Assembly: GCA_028551475.1 (NCBI GenBank)
Contig: CM052358.1
Span: 12,197,938 to 12,261,937 of the forward strand
From: Casuarina equisetifolia
Taxonomy: Eukaryota; Streptophyta; Magnoliopsida; Fagales; Casuarinaceae
Reading direction: 5' to 3'
Length of the DNA: 64,000 bases
Made by a program: the position numbers and the translations under genes. The notes below the pieces were generated by a model that did no database searches, was not told the DNA's origin, and saw only the letters and a program-made list of their open reading frames with translations. Shown here piece after piece: positions 14,701 to 24,480 of the stretch. Position 1 is the first letter of the stretch. Each line of letters opens with the position of its first letter.

Positions 14701-15727
14701 GAAATGCATGTTCTGCAAATAGTGACCAAGAATCTTCAACCGACAAATTCTTCAGAGAATAAGTTGAGCTAGCTCGCATAGCTGATGCAACACCAGAGTC
14801 GCGTGCTGTAATGATGACTTTACTTCCTAGTACCCCGGAGGTAAAGGGTTTGCTTAAGTTCTCCCAATCAGCATAATTCTTATTCCAAATATCATCCAAA
14901 ACAAATAGAAACCTTTTTCCCATTAGCTTCTCTTTTAGTGTACATTGAAGAAGATCCAGATCCTTGGTATTACAACCAGTTGAAGTAAGTCTCTCCAGAA
15001 TTATTTTCGTTATCATGAACAAATCGAATTGTTCTGAAACGCAAACCCACGCACAAAAGTCAAAGTACTGCTTTACTCTGTCGTCATTGTATACGCACTG
15101 AGCAAGAGTCGTCTTCCCTATTCCACCCATGCCAACTATGGCAATCACGCCCATCACAGTGTCATGGGCATCGTCTGAAAGCACCATATTAATTACTGCC
15201 TCCTTGTCCTCATCCCTGCCAAATATACTGGATTCGTCAACCAAACAAGTTGAAGCCTGCCTTGCTAATCGTCTACCCTCCAAACCTTCTCGTAGGCCAA
15301 TAGCATTCCCTTGATTTATCAGAGTTTCTAGGCTTTGGAGTATCTCTTCTATCTTGTGCTCTATCTCTTTGACAAAAGGATTACCAAAAGCAGAGATAAA
15401 ATTTTGTACCTTATCTGCCGTGGTTCGACATTTAGCGCCCCACTCGCTTAGCAAGGCTTCAGTAGAGATCTCATCCAACACGTCTTCGGCATCATAGACC
15501 GCACCTTTCACCTCATCAAGCCAGACTTTCACAGCAGGCTTTACATCGTCTAATTCCTCCGCCTCCTGGAGCACTGCATCGAGAGTCAGGAATGATGTCT
15601 TCAACTTCTTCAGGAGCCCGTCGGAGAGCTTTCGTCGCCGAAAGAGGTTGAGGAACTCGCCTGATGCCATTCGTTCAAAGAACAATTCGAGCAAGGGAGA
15701 GACAACAAGGGTCGCAACTTCAGCCAT
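11780..15727 (-). CDS. CC-NB-ARC-LRR disease resistance protein (CNL), intact single exon
   Basis: Intracellular immune receptor, 1315 residues, with no intron in the coding region. Residues 1-150 are an Rx-N-type coiled-coil domain, with AEDVLDE at about 80-86 in place of a strict EDVID motif. The NB-ARC motifs are complete and in order: P-loop GMGGIGKTT (199-207), RNBS-A around 216-234, kinase-2 FLFVLDDIW (273-281), RNBS-B GSKVIITAR (301-309), GLPLA (366-370), RNBS-D CFAYCSIFP (423-431) and MHD (488-490). From about 550 to 1290 there are many leucine-rich repeats of the LPxSLxxLxIxxC kind. The commonest RNBS-B form has TTR; here it is TAR, keeping the arginine. The start is the first ATG (MAEVATLVVSPLLE), which fits the family. 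A TATA-like box lies about 75 bp upstream. The frame is fully open, so the gene looks functional. It belongs to the RPP13-like/R1-type class common in woody dicots; its effector is unknown. Confidence 0.96.
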   Translation of the reverse strand: MAEVATLVVSPLLELFFERMASGEFLNLFRRRKLSDGLLKKLKTSFLTLDAVLQEAEELDDVKPAVKVWLDEVKGAVYDAEDVLDEISTEALLSEWGAKCRTTADKVQNFISAFGNPFVKEIEHKIEEILQSLETLINQGNAIGLREGLEGRRLARQASTCLVDESSIFGRDEDKEAVINMVLSDDAHDTVMGVIAIVGMGGIGKTTLAQCVYNDDRVKQYFDFCAWVCVSEQFDLFMITKIILERLTSTGCNTKDLDLLQCTLKEKLMGKRFLFVLDDIWNKNYADWENLSKPFTSGVLGSKVIITARDSGVASAMRASSTYSLKNLSVEDSWSLFAEHAFRDNDPKLYPQLEQLGRQILKKCDGLPLAIKTIGALLGSELDIDRWNSVLKCELWDLPSDEIEVLPALRLSYKYLPPLQKRCFAYCSIFPKNYVFEKNQIILLWMAEGFLHQFKNKTMEEVGTDCFDALVSRSFFLKSSDNNLHFVMHDLMNDLAASVAGEFTFRLEGDYSPKHVNKVRYLSYVMEEFDGLKKFEFLYEAYKLRTFLPLNTAGRATFYLTKKIPHQLLWMLKCLRVVSLANYVNMIELPDSISKLKHLRYLNFSFTNIKRLPDSICWLCNLQTLNLSYCGDLAALPKETQKLINLRHLDIIRTGIREMPVQLGALKYLQTLTEFIIGNGSGSCIGELGKLTNLKGSIRIVGLQNVVSASDSLSASIIDKKYLYELELVWNVEINTSEHHRTILDTLQPHRNLRRLAIYGYSGKSFSNWVGHPLFSDLTSINLEDCKHCRSLPPLGQLPSLQKLSISKFDEVVTVGQEFRGSISSPVTPFRVLKVLRFEKMAKWEQWFFNEAENGVGVFPKLTELYIGSCPKLIGGLPVHLPSLTKFVVDQCPLLVASPSRAPTIGKLKELSNANTQDSKGEELGIQELDAVKCLPKDGIPFTLQILCMSNCEKLVSLLEGMKGFHNCLQVLEISDCSSFISLPTGSLSSTLKTLRLIRCTKLESLPEGMIDSNSCLQELQISECSSLVSLPKGGLPTSLKYLNIDECVKLELATHLVYPSLTTLFLNNCDSLKCLPLELFPKLYQIRISHCSNLESLALPEDYEPELVTLSLLITYCPKLVCFPKEGLRAPNLTFLAVVKCRSLSSLPNKMHVFLPSLEKLTVSDCPKVESFPEGGLPSNLKSICLDYKLAASLGQQNLPFLRHLEISGRSQDVESFPETQLLPAGLTSLEMVEFPNLKLLDKKWLQNLRSLKSLDIWSCPNLRDIPKQGLPESLSTIRIHECPLLEKHLQRKGKGWRKSAHVEQIWIDGKLIE

Positions 15728-15799
15728 TTCATCTTTCGCGCCGGTAAGAGGAAAGTGGCGGCGTTCACCGTAGCCAAAGAAAAGGCTGCGTTCGGAGCT

Positions 15800-15811
15800 G
15801 TACTTATAGAG
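15800..15811 (-). promoter_or_regulatory. TATA box of the NLR gene
   Basis: On the minus strand this reads CTCTATAAGTAC, about 75 bp upstream of the NLR start codon. A plant transcription start 25-35 bp downstream would leave a 5' leader of about 40-50 nt. Position and consensus are the only evidence. Confidence 0.55.
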
Positions 15812-17036
15812 TCAGGTGGCGGACCGCAATAGGCAGCTTTTTGCTTTAATTATTCGTTTATAGATAAAGCTGAAAGTGGGTGGGTATAGCCCAGCGGGGA
15901 ATATCTACTGTTTGGAATTCTTTTTTTCAATATCGATAATGAAGATGCTTTAGTGGATGTATAAGTTAAAAAAAAAAAAAAAAAATTGGAAGGATAGGAA
16001 TCTTACCGAGATGATCTTTGAAAACAAGAGCCAACAATGAATGAATAAATAAATAATTTCTATAATTTTATGATAATGAAGTGAGAATTCTAGGAGTTTT
16101 GGGTTCTAATGATAAGAATGAAAAATTAATAATTTCCAATCTCCAAGAGTAAAATGTATTCAAATAAGTGAAAGGTCAAGATGCCCATTAACTCGTGCTT
16201 GGAAGTAATTATTTACCAAAATCAACAGATTGTCAAAAGATGTTTTGGAATTAGGTTTGGTAATGACCTCTTAATCCACCATTTCAAATATGAGTGATGA
16301 GTGAGGCCGAGGCAGTCTAGTTGGGCATGAGTCAATAACCAATGCGCAAAGCAAACTGAGTAATCCACCTTCAGGTTTGTCGTGACTTAATGCTTTATTT
16401 ATTGTAGCTTCAAAACCGTTATTGCTGCTTTGAGAATTATATACGATCAGAAGAATATCAAGGGTTTGCTTTCCGATAATATTTACATTTTATTGAGCCT
16501 AATTATGGGATGGTGGATGAGAGCTCGAGGTTCCAATGTTGTTAGGAGCATGAAAAAGGTTTGAAGAAGATCTGAGAAAGAAACTTTGATGAAGAGGATT
16601 TCAAGAAGCTTAAATTTCTTAGGTATGTTGTATGATGCTTGTTAACTTTACATATCTAGGCTTGAAGGACACGATCTCCATCCCTGGTCATCAAAATACC
16701 ACTATGAAATGTCTTCTCTCCAGATCTCATTCGCACTTGGACATGAAAGAAAATGAAAAAAAGAAAATGGGTACATGCCAAATTCTGATAAACAATGGGA
16801 AATTAAGTATGAGATAAATACTCATGGCGTATCCTACATTACGTACTATATAAGCAATGTTCTGTATTTTTCCAGTGAAGAAGAAAACGTATGTAACTAC
16901 TTGATCTCTGCGAAGCCTCCATTGTCCTCCCTTCTATAGTTTAGTCAACCCCTGTGTCATTGTATCTCTTCAGCAATCAAATTTCTGAAATATAAGAAAG
17001 CCGGCAAAGTTCTAGAAGTGTATTTTACTGTGTGCT
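15812..17036. other. Intergenic spacer between the NLR and DUF707 genes
   Basis: No intact gene is seen. It contains an A-rich run near 15968-15986, the second copy of the NLR-flank block (16491-16750), and at its end the 3' UTR of the DUF707 gene, whose stop is at 17037-17039. Confidence 0.5.
16491..16750 (-). repeat. NLR-flank duplicated block, copy 2 (5' side of the NLR)
   Basis: Diverged copy of 10071-10340 in the same orientation. Copy 1 sits 3' of the NLR, so copy 2 is where the 3' flank of a second, upstream NLR would be. The NLR itself is absent between here and the DUF707 gene. This suggests an old tandem NLR pair from which one member was lost; that is inference. Confidence 0.55.
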
Positions 17037-20000
17037 TTACGGCAGTGGTTTCTGATATGGGTCAATCCAGCAATTATCCTCCGTAACTGCCTTTTTCCAT
17101 CTATTCTTGAAGATCTCTAATTCAACATACGACCGCTTTCTCACCTGCATAGGAACAATGGTCAAAGGATGCCAGTTTACTCTTGATTAGCCAGAATCAT
17201 ATCAGGATGTCAAGACTTGAAGTGGATAAACTGCCTTGGTCAAGGTACAAGACCCTTTTGAACAAATAAAGCATCAAATATCTGACTTTTGACAAAAATC
17301 TGCAACAGAAGAGTTAGTAATGCCTTGGGTGAACATTCATTTCAATGTGATGAGCTTCTGTAAATAGAGAACTATTTTTAAATGCTTACCCCAGATCTAC
17401 CATCGGATTGATGCGACAGTGATGCTCCCTGCAAATTCAAAGCAGGTGATGAACACAAGTCCTGAGAACCAAGGAATATGCTGATTGGCATATGGAATTT
17501 GATTAAATACCAGTCCTGGATCCAAGTTCATATCTTGGGCAGCTTGAGTAGGTGTACTGGCAGCTTCCTTCATTGATGACGATCATTACAAATTAGAAGC
17601 ACATAGAAATTGCAGAAGTAGGTGTGTGTGAAAGAGAAAAAGAGCATGTGATGAAAACAGGATCTGCAGTCCACATTTTTCTATAAAACATAATTCTTTT
17701 AAGTTGGGGGGGGCGGGCGGCGGCGGGGTAGCAGAGGATATTTGGACAGTTTGGTCATTATGATGCATAAAGTCTAAGTGGAAGATAATTTAATCAAATC
17801 GTAGCCTTGAGCAAATGTTAGACACAAGTAGCACAGTCAGGCATTAGGCGGAGGTAATACAAACTAGAGTAGATAATTATATAAACGATTCAAACTAAGT
17901 TATCAAATTTACCAGACATTTCAGAGCATGATATAAAGCAAAGTCACAGCCATTGAAACACCAGAACAGAAGAGTGAGTTCATTGAAGCTGGATTGAAAG
18001 GGAATGAAGGAAGGTGAAGATGGCCTAGGTGAAGTTGTAACCAACAACATGATTGTTAAATATGTAAAATAATTCTGACTGAAGACAGGTTAAATACCTG
18101 GAAAGGACTCTTGCAGCCAAACCCAAGTAGATTATTGCTTAGTTAACTTTAGCAAGAAAAGAATTCTAACCTTTTTTGTCACTGACGACCCCAGTGTAGG
18201 AAGACCACGATGGACAATGTATTCAGAATCAACAATCCCGATCTTTTTAGTCCGGTTACCCTGTTAAAGAATTCTTTGCAGATATGACATATGTTTGCCG
18301 ATGTCTTAAATCAGAAACAGAAACATACTAGGATATGGGAATTGCCTGTACACAGTAACCGAGTTGAAAATCCAAGCCCCATGCATGAACTAAGTCATTC
18401 TGTCAAGACATTGAGGGGAAAAAAAAGAATGAAACACATAAATTAGTGGCACAGCCTCAGTGAATCCCAACTCTGTACATCTTAGGGAAGCTATTAATAC
18501 CAGTATACCTTAAGTAAATTGGATCAAAGTTGGATTATTGATGGCCGGAATCAGACTAAATTGGTCAGATAAACTATTAAATGAAAGGGAAGTTTGGTAA
18601 AGCCTTAAGAAGCCCTAGTTTTACCCATTATAGAGAAACTACTCAAAGCATTTTACTTTTATACGTTTGATCCAAATTGGATGATTGACGACTTGAATTT
18701 GGGCTACGTTGGTCACCCAAACTAATAATAAGGAATAATTAATCTTCTAACCAGCTGTTGCGGCTGTGAAGCGAAAATAAATTATTATTTTTTTCTTCTT
18801 TTTCCTGTTGCATCCCACAGGGGTTGAAGGGGGTAGAACTGCCTTTGGGCTTCAGCCATTGGCAGAGAGTTGATGAACTAGTAATTAGGACATTTCTCTT
18901 CATAATCTACTTCAATGTCTAATTATCAAAATCCAAAATCCATTTAGCTTTATAATGGAACATTAAAATTTTTTGAACAGATGCCTACCTGAATCATGTG
19001 CCATGCACAACCCCAGGATGCTCTTGAGAAAACAGGGGCCATCATTTCCACCCACCTGTCATACACATTAATAACTTAACATGCACTTTCATTACGAAAA
19101 ATTGACAGAAAAATACCTACCTTTTAAAAAGTTATGTCTGTGTTTTTATGTGTTGGCATGTACGAGATTATATTCTTTTTTTTTTTTTTTTGGTGTGTGC
19201 CAACTGTTAAACTGAAGGGTATCTGCATGCAAAATTTCTACCCTGTACATGGAGGATCTGTGCTGTTTTCATTGCACCTCGTTACACCAATCTTCTCGTA
19301 AGTCCTCCTATCAACCAATGCATAGCAACCACAACATGGAACTCAAATTAGAAATAACTGTACTTAAAAGTTTAATTTGATGAAAACCTGATGTTCATGA
19401 CATGCTACTCAGGGTAAACATATGAATCATAAGTGTACTTCCATCAAACTCCATGGAAATTTCACATATATAGATGGCAGTTGCCCTCTAATCCAGCTCA
19501 AACTATAGATTTCCTATTTTGAGACAGTATACGCTTTGAAATGATAGAGGACCTGTGTACTTTTGATCTGATGTCCCTTGCTGTAAGAGGATGATGAACC
19601 TCGGAGATATTGGGATCAAGCGCTGGCTGTGATATCTCGAGCCCTTCCTCCTCAATAGTTCTTAGGTATCTGCATGGAGGATGTTATAACATAGAAACTT
19701 AATCATTGTATGTCTACTGGAAAGCCAAACACTTTTGCTACCCTTTTTTTGCCATCCACAATTTCTATCCCTTTTCCCAAGATACCATCATGTCATGTCT
19801 GTCTCCTATCCAGCCATATGTACTAAACACCACATTGATAATGACTACAATAACCTGGAACTTTTCAAGCCTCCTCTTCCTGATCCCCCAGCTAAAAGGA
19901 AAAACCACCCCGAAAATAACATGATGGAAATTTTTAGGGTGGCCATATTATGCATATCCATCACAATATATCCTTATTTTTCCTATCACAACTGGCAGGA

Positions 20001-23000
20001 TTCCAATGGTTACTCAATCTATTAAACCCTAAACTTATTAAAAAAAAAAATGTTGGAGAAGTATATGGATGGAATGCTTCGTATTTGACCAAATCGATAT
20101 CTTATGATGTAATGCCGGAGATTCATGCTTTGGCACACTCCCCAACATGCTCATAAGTCTACGTTCACACTAAATAATGAAAGACAGAGAAGGTATGACC
20201 ATTTACAAAATCTGATACTTCTGGCATGATCCGTTTATGTATTCATGTCAATACATGCATATGAACAATCATAAATATATCATAGTCATAGAAGCACATG
20301 GCCACATAAGTATGCCCTATTTACCTTCCAACATGAAAATTGTCTACTCCAAGATCTTCATCCCAGAGGAAGATGTAGGCATACTCAGACACGATATCAG
20401 GATGTAAGAAACGCTTGGCGAACCACCTAAATCATGACAATAGTTATTCTATATCAGTTATTGAGAATGGACAAGTACAACTTTTTTCCTTACTTTTAAT
20501 GTTATGTTAACATTACCACTTGGTTTGATTAATAGCAGAAACATGTATGGCATGGTCACTCCAATCTAAATCTCTCCATTCATCCACAACACCATCATAA
20601 TGGAAAAGCATCACGACAAAATCACTTAGCAGAAACTGTAATTTGTAAGTGAAAAGAGAAATTAGATCCAACGAAATCAAAGACAATGAATGTAAGGAGG
20701 GCAAGGAATTTAGCTTCTCACCTTCTTCACAATTTCGTTCACACTTTCTTTTTGCTTTATGCCAGCTGCAATTGCCAATAAGTTTGTGAATGACTTCGAT
20801 TTCTGGACAGGAGCAGGTTTAGCAAATTAATACAAAGAATTAGGGAAGCAGTGGGAAAATAGAAACTGCATTTCCCAGTCTCATTCATCTTATCCAGTAT
20901 CAGCCGACTCGGCCGGATGACACCAAACAAACAAGGAATCATGTTTTTATCAACTGACGACCAAGGAATCAGCCATAGTTCTTATGTGAGACATCAAATA
21001 AAAAAAATAAAAAAAAAAGTTCTTTAAAAGGTTAGGCACTGCAGGACCATAAGAACAGTTCGTATTCAGAGTCCAGTCAAAGATACATTATAACATGAAT
21101 AATCAAGTCCCAACCAACTCTAACCTGAACAAAGTCCTGAAATTTTGAATGCTTTAATAATTCAAGCCTGGTGATATAAGTTCAAATTATGTCTGAAATT
21201 ACGGGGTTACAGCAATCACGAGTTGAAAGTTATTCTCTTAACACCGTGTAGGGATTAACTCTTTCTGATGAGTTGACGGATTACACCAAAATCTAGTAAA
21301 AGAATCACAAAAAAAATCCCCCATGGGAATTTTCACCTGTAAGTCCACGTACCTTTTTATCCATGGGACCCCATAATGGTCGCATTTTCAGGTCCGAAGT
21401 CTTGGAAACAATTCCCTTAGGAAGTGATTCACTTCCTTGCGGCATGCATCGATTCTAAATCCAAACAGACGTATAAAAGCCAATTATTTCATACTGGAGA
21501 AGGGAACAAATTTTGCAACTAAATGGCTTTTGAGTGGTGACAATATACCTCACACAGCTTCAACCTTGAATTCTGCAGAGCATCAACTGATCCCCAAGGC
21601 AAGAATCTCTGTGCTAGTATGGCCTTGTTATTCCATGAGATTTGCGAGGTTATTTGTTTATGCTAAAAGAAAGTATTGCACCGGATATATATGCAAATAG
21701 AGCCTAAGCATTCATTTCTCTTAACATTGTACTAATATAAAACTTTGAAAGAAGATAGTAAAGTATAGGTAAGAATATAATACCTCAAAACTCTCACCCA
21801 AGAAAGCACTAGATAATCAACACTGTTTTTAACTCTAGAAAGTGTCAAGTTTCTCTATAGTAATAAGGGGATAGAAAGTGTATCTCACCTCTTTATAATC
21901 AGTAACTACAAATGTAGTCCCTACAAATAAAGCTGCAGAAAACAGAGAAAAGGTATAAAAGACGCATTTGAGTGACCTGCACTTCTTAGCCTCCACCTTC
22001 AAGGGAATCTAAAAGTAAAAAAGCGATGAATAGGTTAGTCTAATAGGACGTATAATTAGACATGTTATTTTATTCTACTTTATTTTGTAAAGATTGAACT
22101 GATAAAGCATCAATTATAACATCTTTAAAATAGTAACAACTATTAAATCTACTTTGAATTTTTGTCCATCCAACACAATTTGAGGTTTAAGAAATGCTAA
22201 TTTTAAAACCTATGGGATACAAAGCAAGTGCATATGAGTACATTCAAGTGTTATCAATTTGGAGGACTTTGTTTTGAATTGTCTTTTTTTTTTTAAAAAA
22301 AAAAAAGATTCCTAGAAGAGGGATATTTTGAACATGGGGTATTAAAGAACTTATTGAACTCATAACATGCAAATACATGAAGGCTAGTCTAAAGTTTATA
22401 AGTTTGTTTCTTATATTCAAAAAAATCTAAATTTTATATTCTAAGCAACTTAATATAAAGATGTTGTCGAATTCAAGAACTTATAAGATCCCGAAGACAC
22501 TTTAATGTTATGGTTTCACTAAATTTCAAGTTATTGAATAAAATAGTTAAATGATTTATTATGTATTCCTTATCATTTCAACAATCATTAGAATTTAGTG
22601 AACAATAAGATAATGAAAACCAAATTGATAAAATTGATAACTACTGATTTAGTAAAGGAACAATAATTCAATTTGAAGATAATCAACAACATTCTAACAA
22701 AATTATATTTGAAAGATTTGGATTTGATTTTAACGAAGAGATGACAAGACACTAAAACACTTGGAAGCTAAAAGGGAGCTGACGTGGCACGTAACAAGAC
22801 TAAAGTGGCCGGACACATGACAACTAGGAGAGATGGTCCTTCACGAGGCTTCCACCTCAGCAACTTATTTTCTTCTCCATTTTTTTACCAATTTTTTTCT
22901 TTTTCTTTCTCTTTTCTCTGTGTACGATGTCAAGCTCCGCCTTACGAGACCGAGATGCCAGGCACGTAACCCATCCTGTCTTTTCATTGTCTCTCTCTAG

Positions 23001-23400
23001 AAAGTCTGATCAGGAAAATGCAAGAAGATTTTCAAAGCCCAGCCGCAACCATGGAAGTAAAGCGCAGAGTTTTACATCGAGACTCAACCACAACCATGGG
23101 AAGCCACTACCGTTCCTCACATCAACGACGCAGGCGAAGGTGACTTTCGTGCTCAAATAACGTCTACAGTAGGGCCTTTTTCTTTCTACACAACTTGCAT
23201 CAATTTCCGGTCGTTTGTTCTCTATTTTATTCATGAACTGCAAACTGACTTTGAAGAAGTCTCGGCGAAGAAAGAACATGAAAAGCTTGTAAACAGATAG
23301 CATTGACTGGAGCAAAAATTTCAAGGAACATGAAAGACCTGAATATCATAAACAAGAAACGGAAGAAGAGAGAAAGACTTACAAAAGTTGGCTTCTGCAT
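17037..23400 (-). CDS. DUF707 family protein (type II membrane protein), 14 exons
   Basis: Plant family once annotated as lysine-ketoglutarate-reductase trans-splicing related; no proven activity. Exons, 5' to 3': 23383-23400, 21889-22008, 21353-21454, 20722-20802, 20517-20635, 20325-20426, 19553-19669, 19242-19307, 18989-19055, 18346-18399, 18171-18260, 17511-17567, 17390-17428, 17037-17144. They sum to 1140 nt: 379 codons plus stop, all phases consistent. Residues 21-41 (CVFYTFSLFSAALFVGTTFV) form one hydrophobic segment preceded by basic residues, as in a type II signal anchor. The luminal domain carries the family hallmarks FVVMLFHYDG (about 112-121), HVSAINQTKWWFAKRFLHPD (about 138-157) and YIFLWDEDLGVDNFH (about 164-178), then CNENSTDPPC, WHMIQNDLVHAWGLDFQLGY and GIVDSEYIVHRGLPTLG. 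These resemble a glycosyltransferase-like fold, but that is inference. The first exon has only six codons, so the start is the least certain part. The intron after exon 10 seems to have a GC donor. Confidence 0.92.
17705..17728 (+). other. G-rich tract in a DUF707 intron, possible G-quadruplex
   Basis: An uninterrupted G run is followed by GGG, GG, GG and GGGG blocks separated by single C residues, in the intron between exons 11 and 12. It is C-rich on the sense strand of the DUF707 gene, about 140 bp upstream of the exon 12 acceptor. Confidence 0.5.
18520..18770. repeat. Pair of short related segments in a DUF707 intron
   Basis: Segments at about 18524-18580 and 18667-18722 share GATC.AA.TTGGAT.ATTGA and a following ..TTGGTCA...AAACTA pattern. 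A similar but weaker arrangement occurs at 10687-10775. They may be remnants of a small non-autonomous element. No terminal inverted repeat was recognised. Confidence 0.3.
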
Positions 23401-24480
23401 CTTCTTTGAACGCCGGTATTGAAATTCCGATGAGTAAAAGCGGGGGAGAGCTGTCGACTATTTTGTAAACGGTATTCTTAATGCATCTCTAGGGAGGCTA
23501 AAAGACGGTGCAGAGAAGCATCCGTAAGTTACTTAGAGAACTATAAAAGCTATCAAACGCATTACAAGTTTCAGAGGAAGCGGAAATTTCACGTGTTCTA
23601 TCGGGTCATCAATCCTTTTGCTTGCAACTTCGTCATTTTGCAAATTACGAGATACCGATGCCATGAAAGATGCGTGAAGGTGACCATTGAAGTACAGAAC
23701 AAGGGTTTTTTTTTAATCGTATTTAATTCGGCTGCACATGGAATCAGTCGAATTAGAATGAAATGTACACTAAGAAAAAGACTTACTTTTCTTTCTTTTG
23801 AAAAGATATAAAACTAATATAAATTTATCATTTTCTTTTCATGCCTTCGTCCCAGCCGCAGTGGCGGTCCGGCAGATTAGCACCCCCATCATATTTCGCC
23901 CGAGATTAAGGAAAAGATAGGCAATCAGTTAAGAAGCCAATGAAGGAGTAATAAATGCATGTACTATTTTCCCACACAAGGTCGGGCATCTTGCTTGGAT
24001 GATTTAGTGGACTAACTTCTTTAAATGAATTGTCATTCTTTAAAGAATTGTAATTTTTTTATAATTAAATTGCATCTAATTTAATTCTAAAACTTTTGAT
24101 TCAAGAATTAAACATTTCTTTATTATTTATTATGTAAACTATCTATCACATTAAATTATATAACACAATAGCAAATGGTTCAACAACAAAAAACATGTAC
24201 AAGATAGAAAAAAAAAAAAGAACAAAAGATGATCTAGAAACTATTAAAAAAAAGAATAAAGAGTAAAGAACAATTAATATCCCAATTCCATGATGTATGC
24301 AAGACAAAAATCTAACATCGCAACCTTTTGTAATAAAGTTTAAATAAAAAATACTCATTTAACTCTTAAGCTAACATTTAGATTAAAAAATGAGTCTTCT
24401 ACTATAGTACTAAAGCTAATTTTAGAACCCCAAAGCTTTCCTTAAGAATATACAATATAAATGAATCATTCCTAGTGTTT
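23401..24480. other. Spacer upstream of the DUF707 gene
   Basis: Contains the putative promoter and 5' UTR of the DUF707 gene (immediately above 23400), then AT-rich sequence. Small open frames here lack recognisable domains or codon structure. No confident TATA box was found. Confidence 0.4.
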
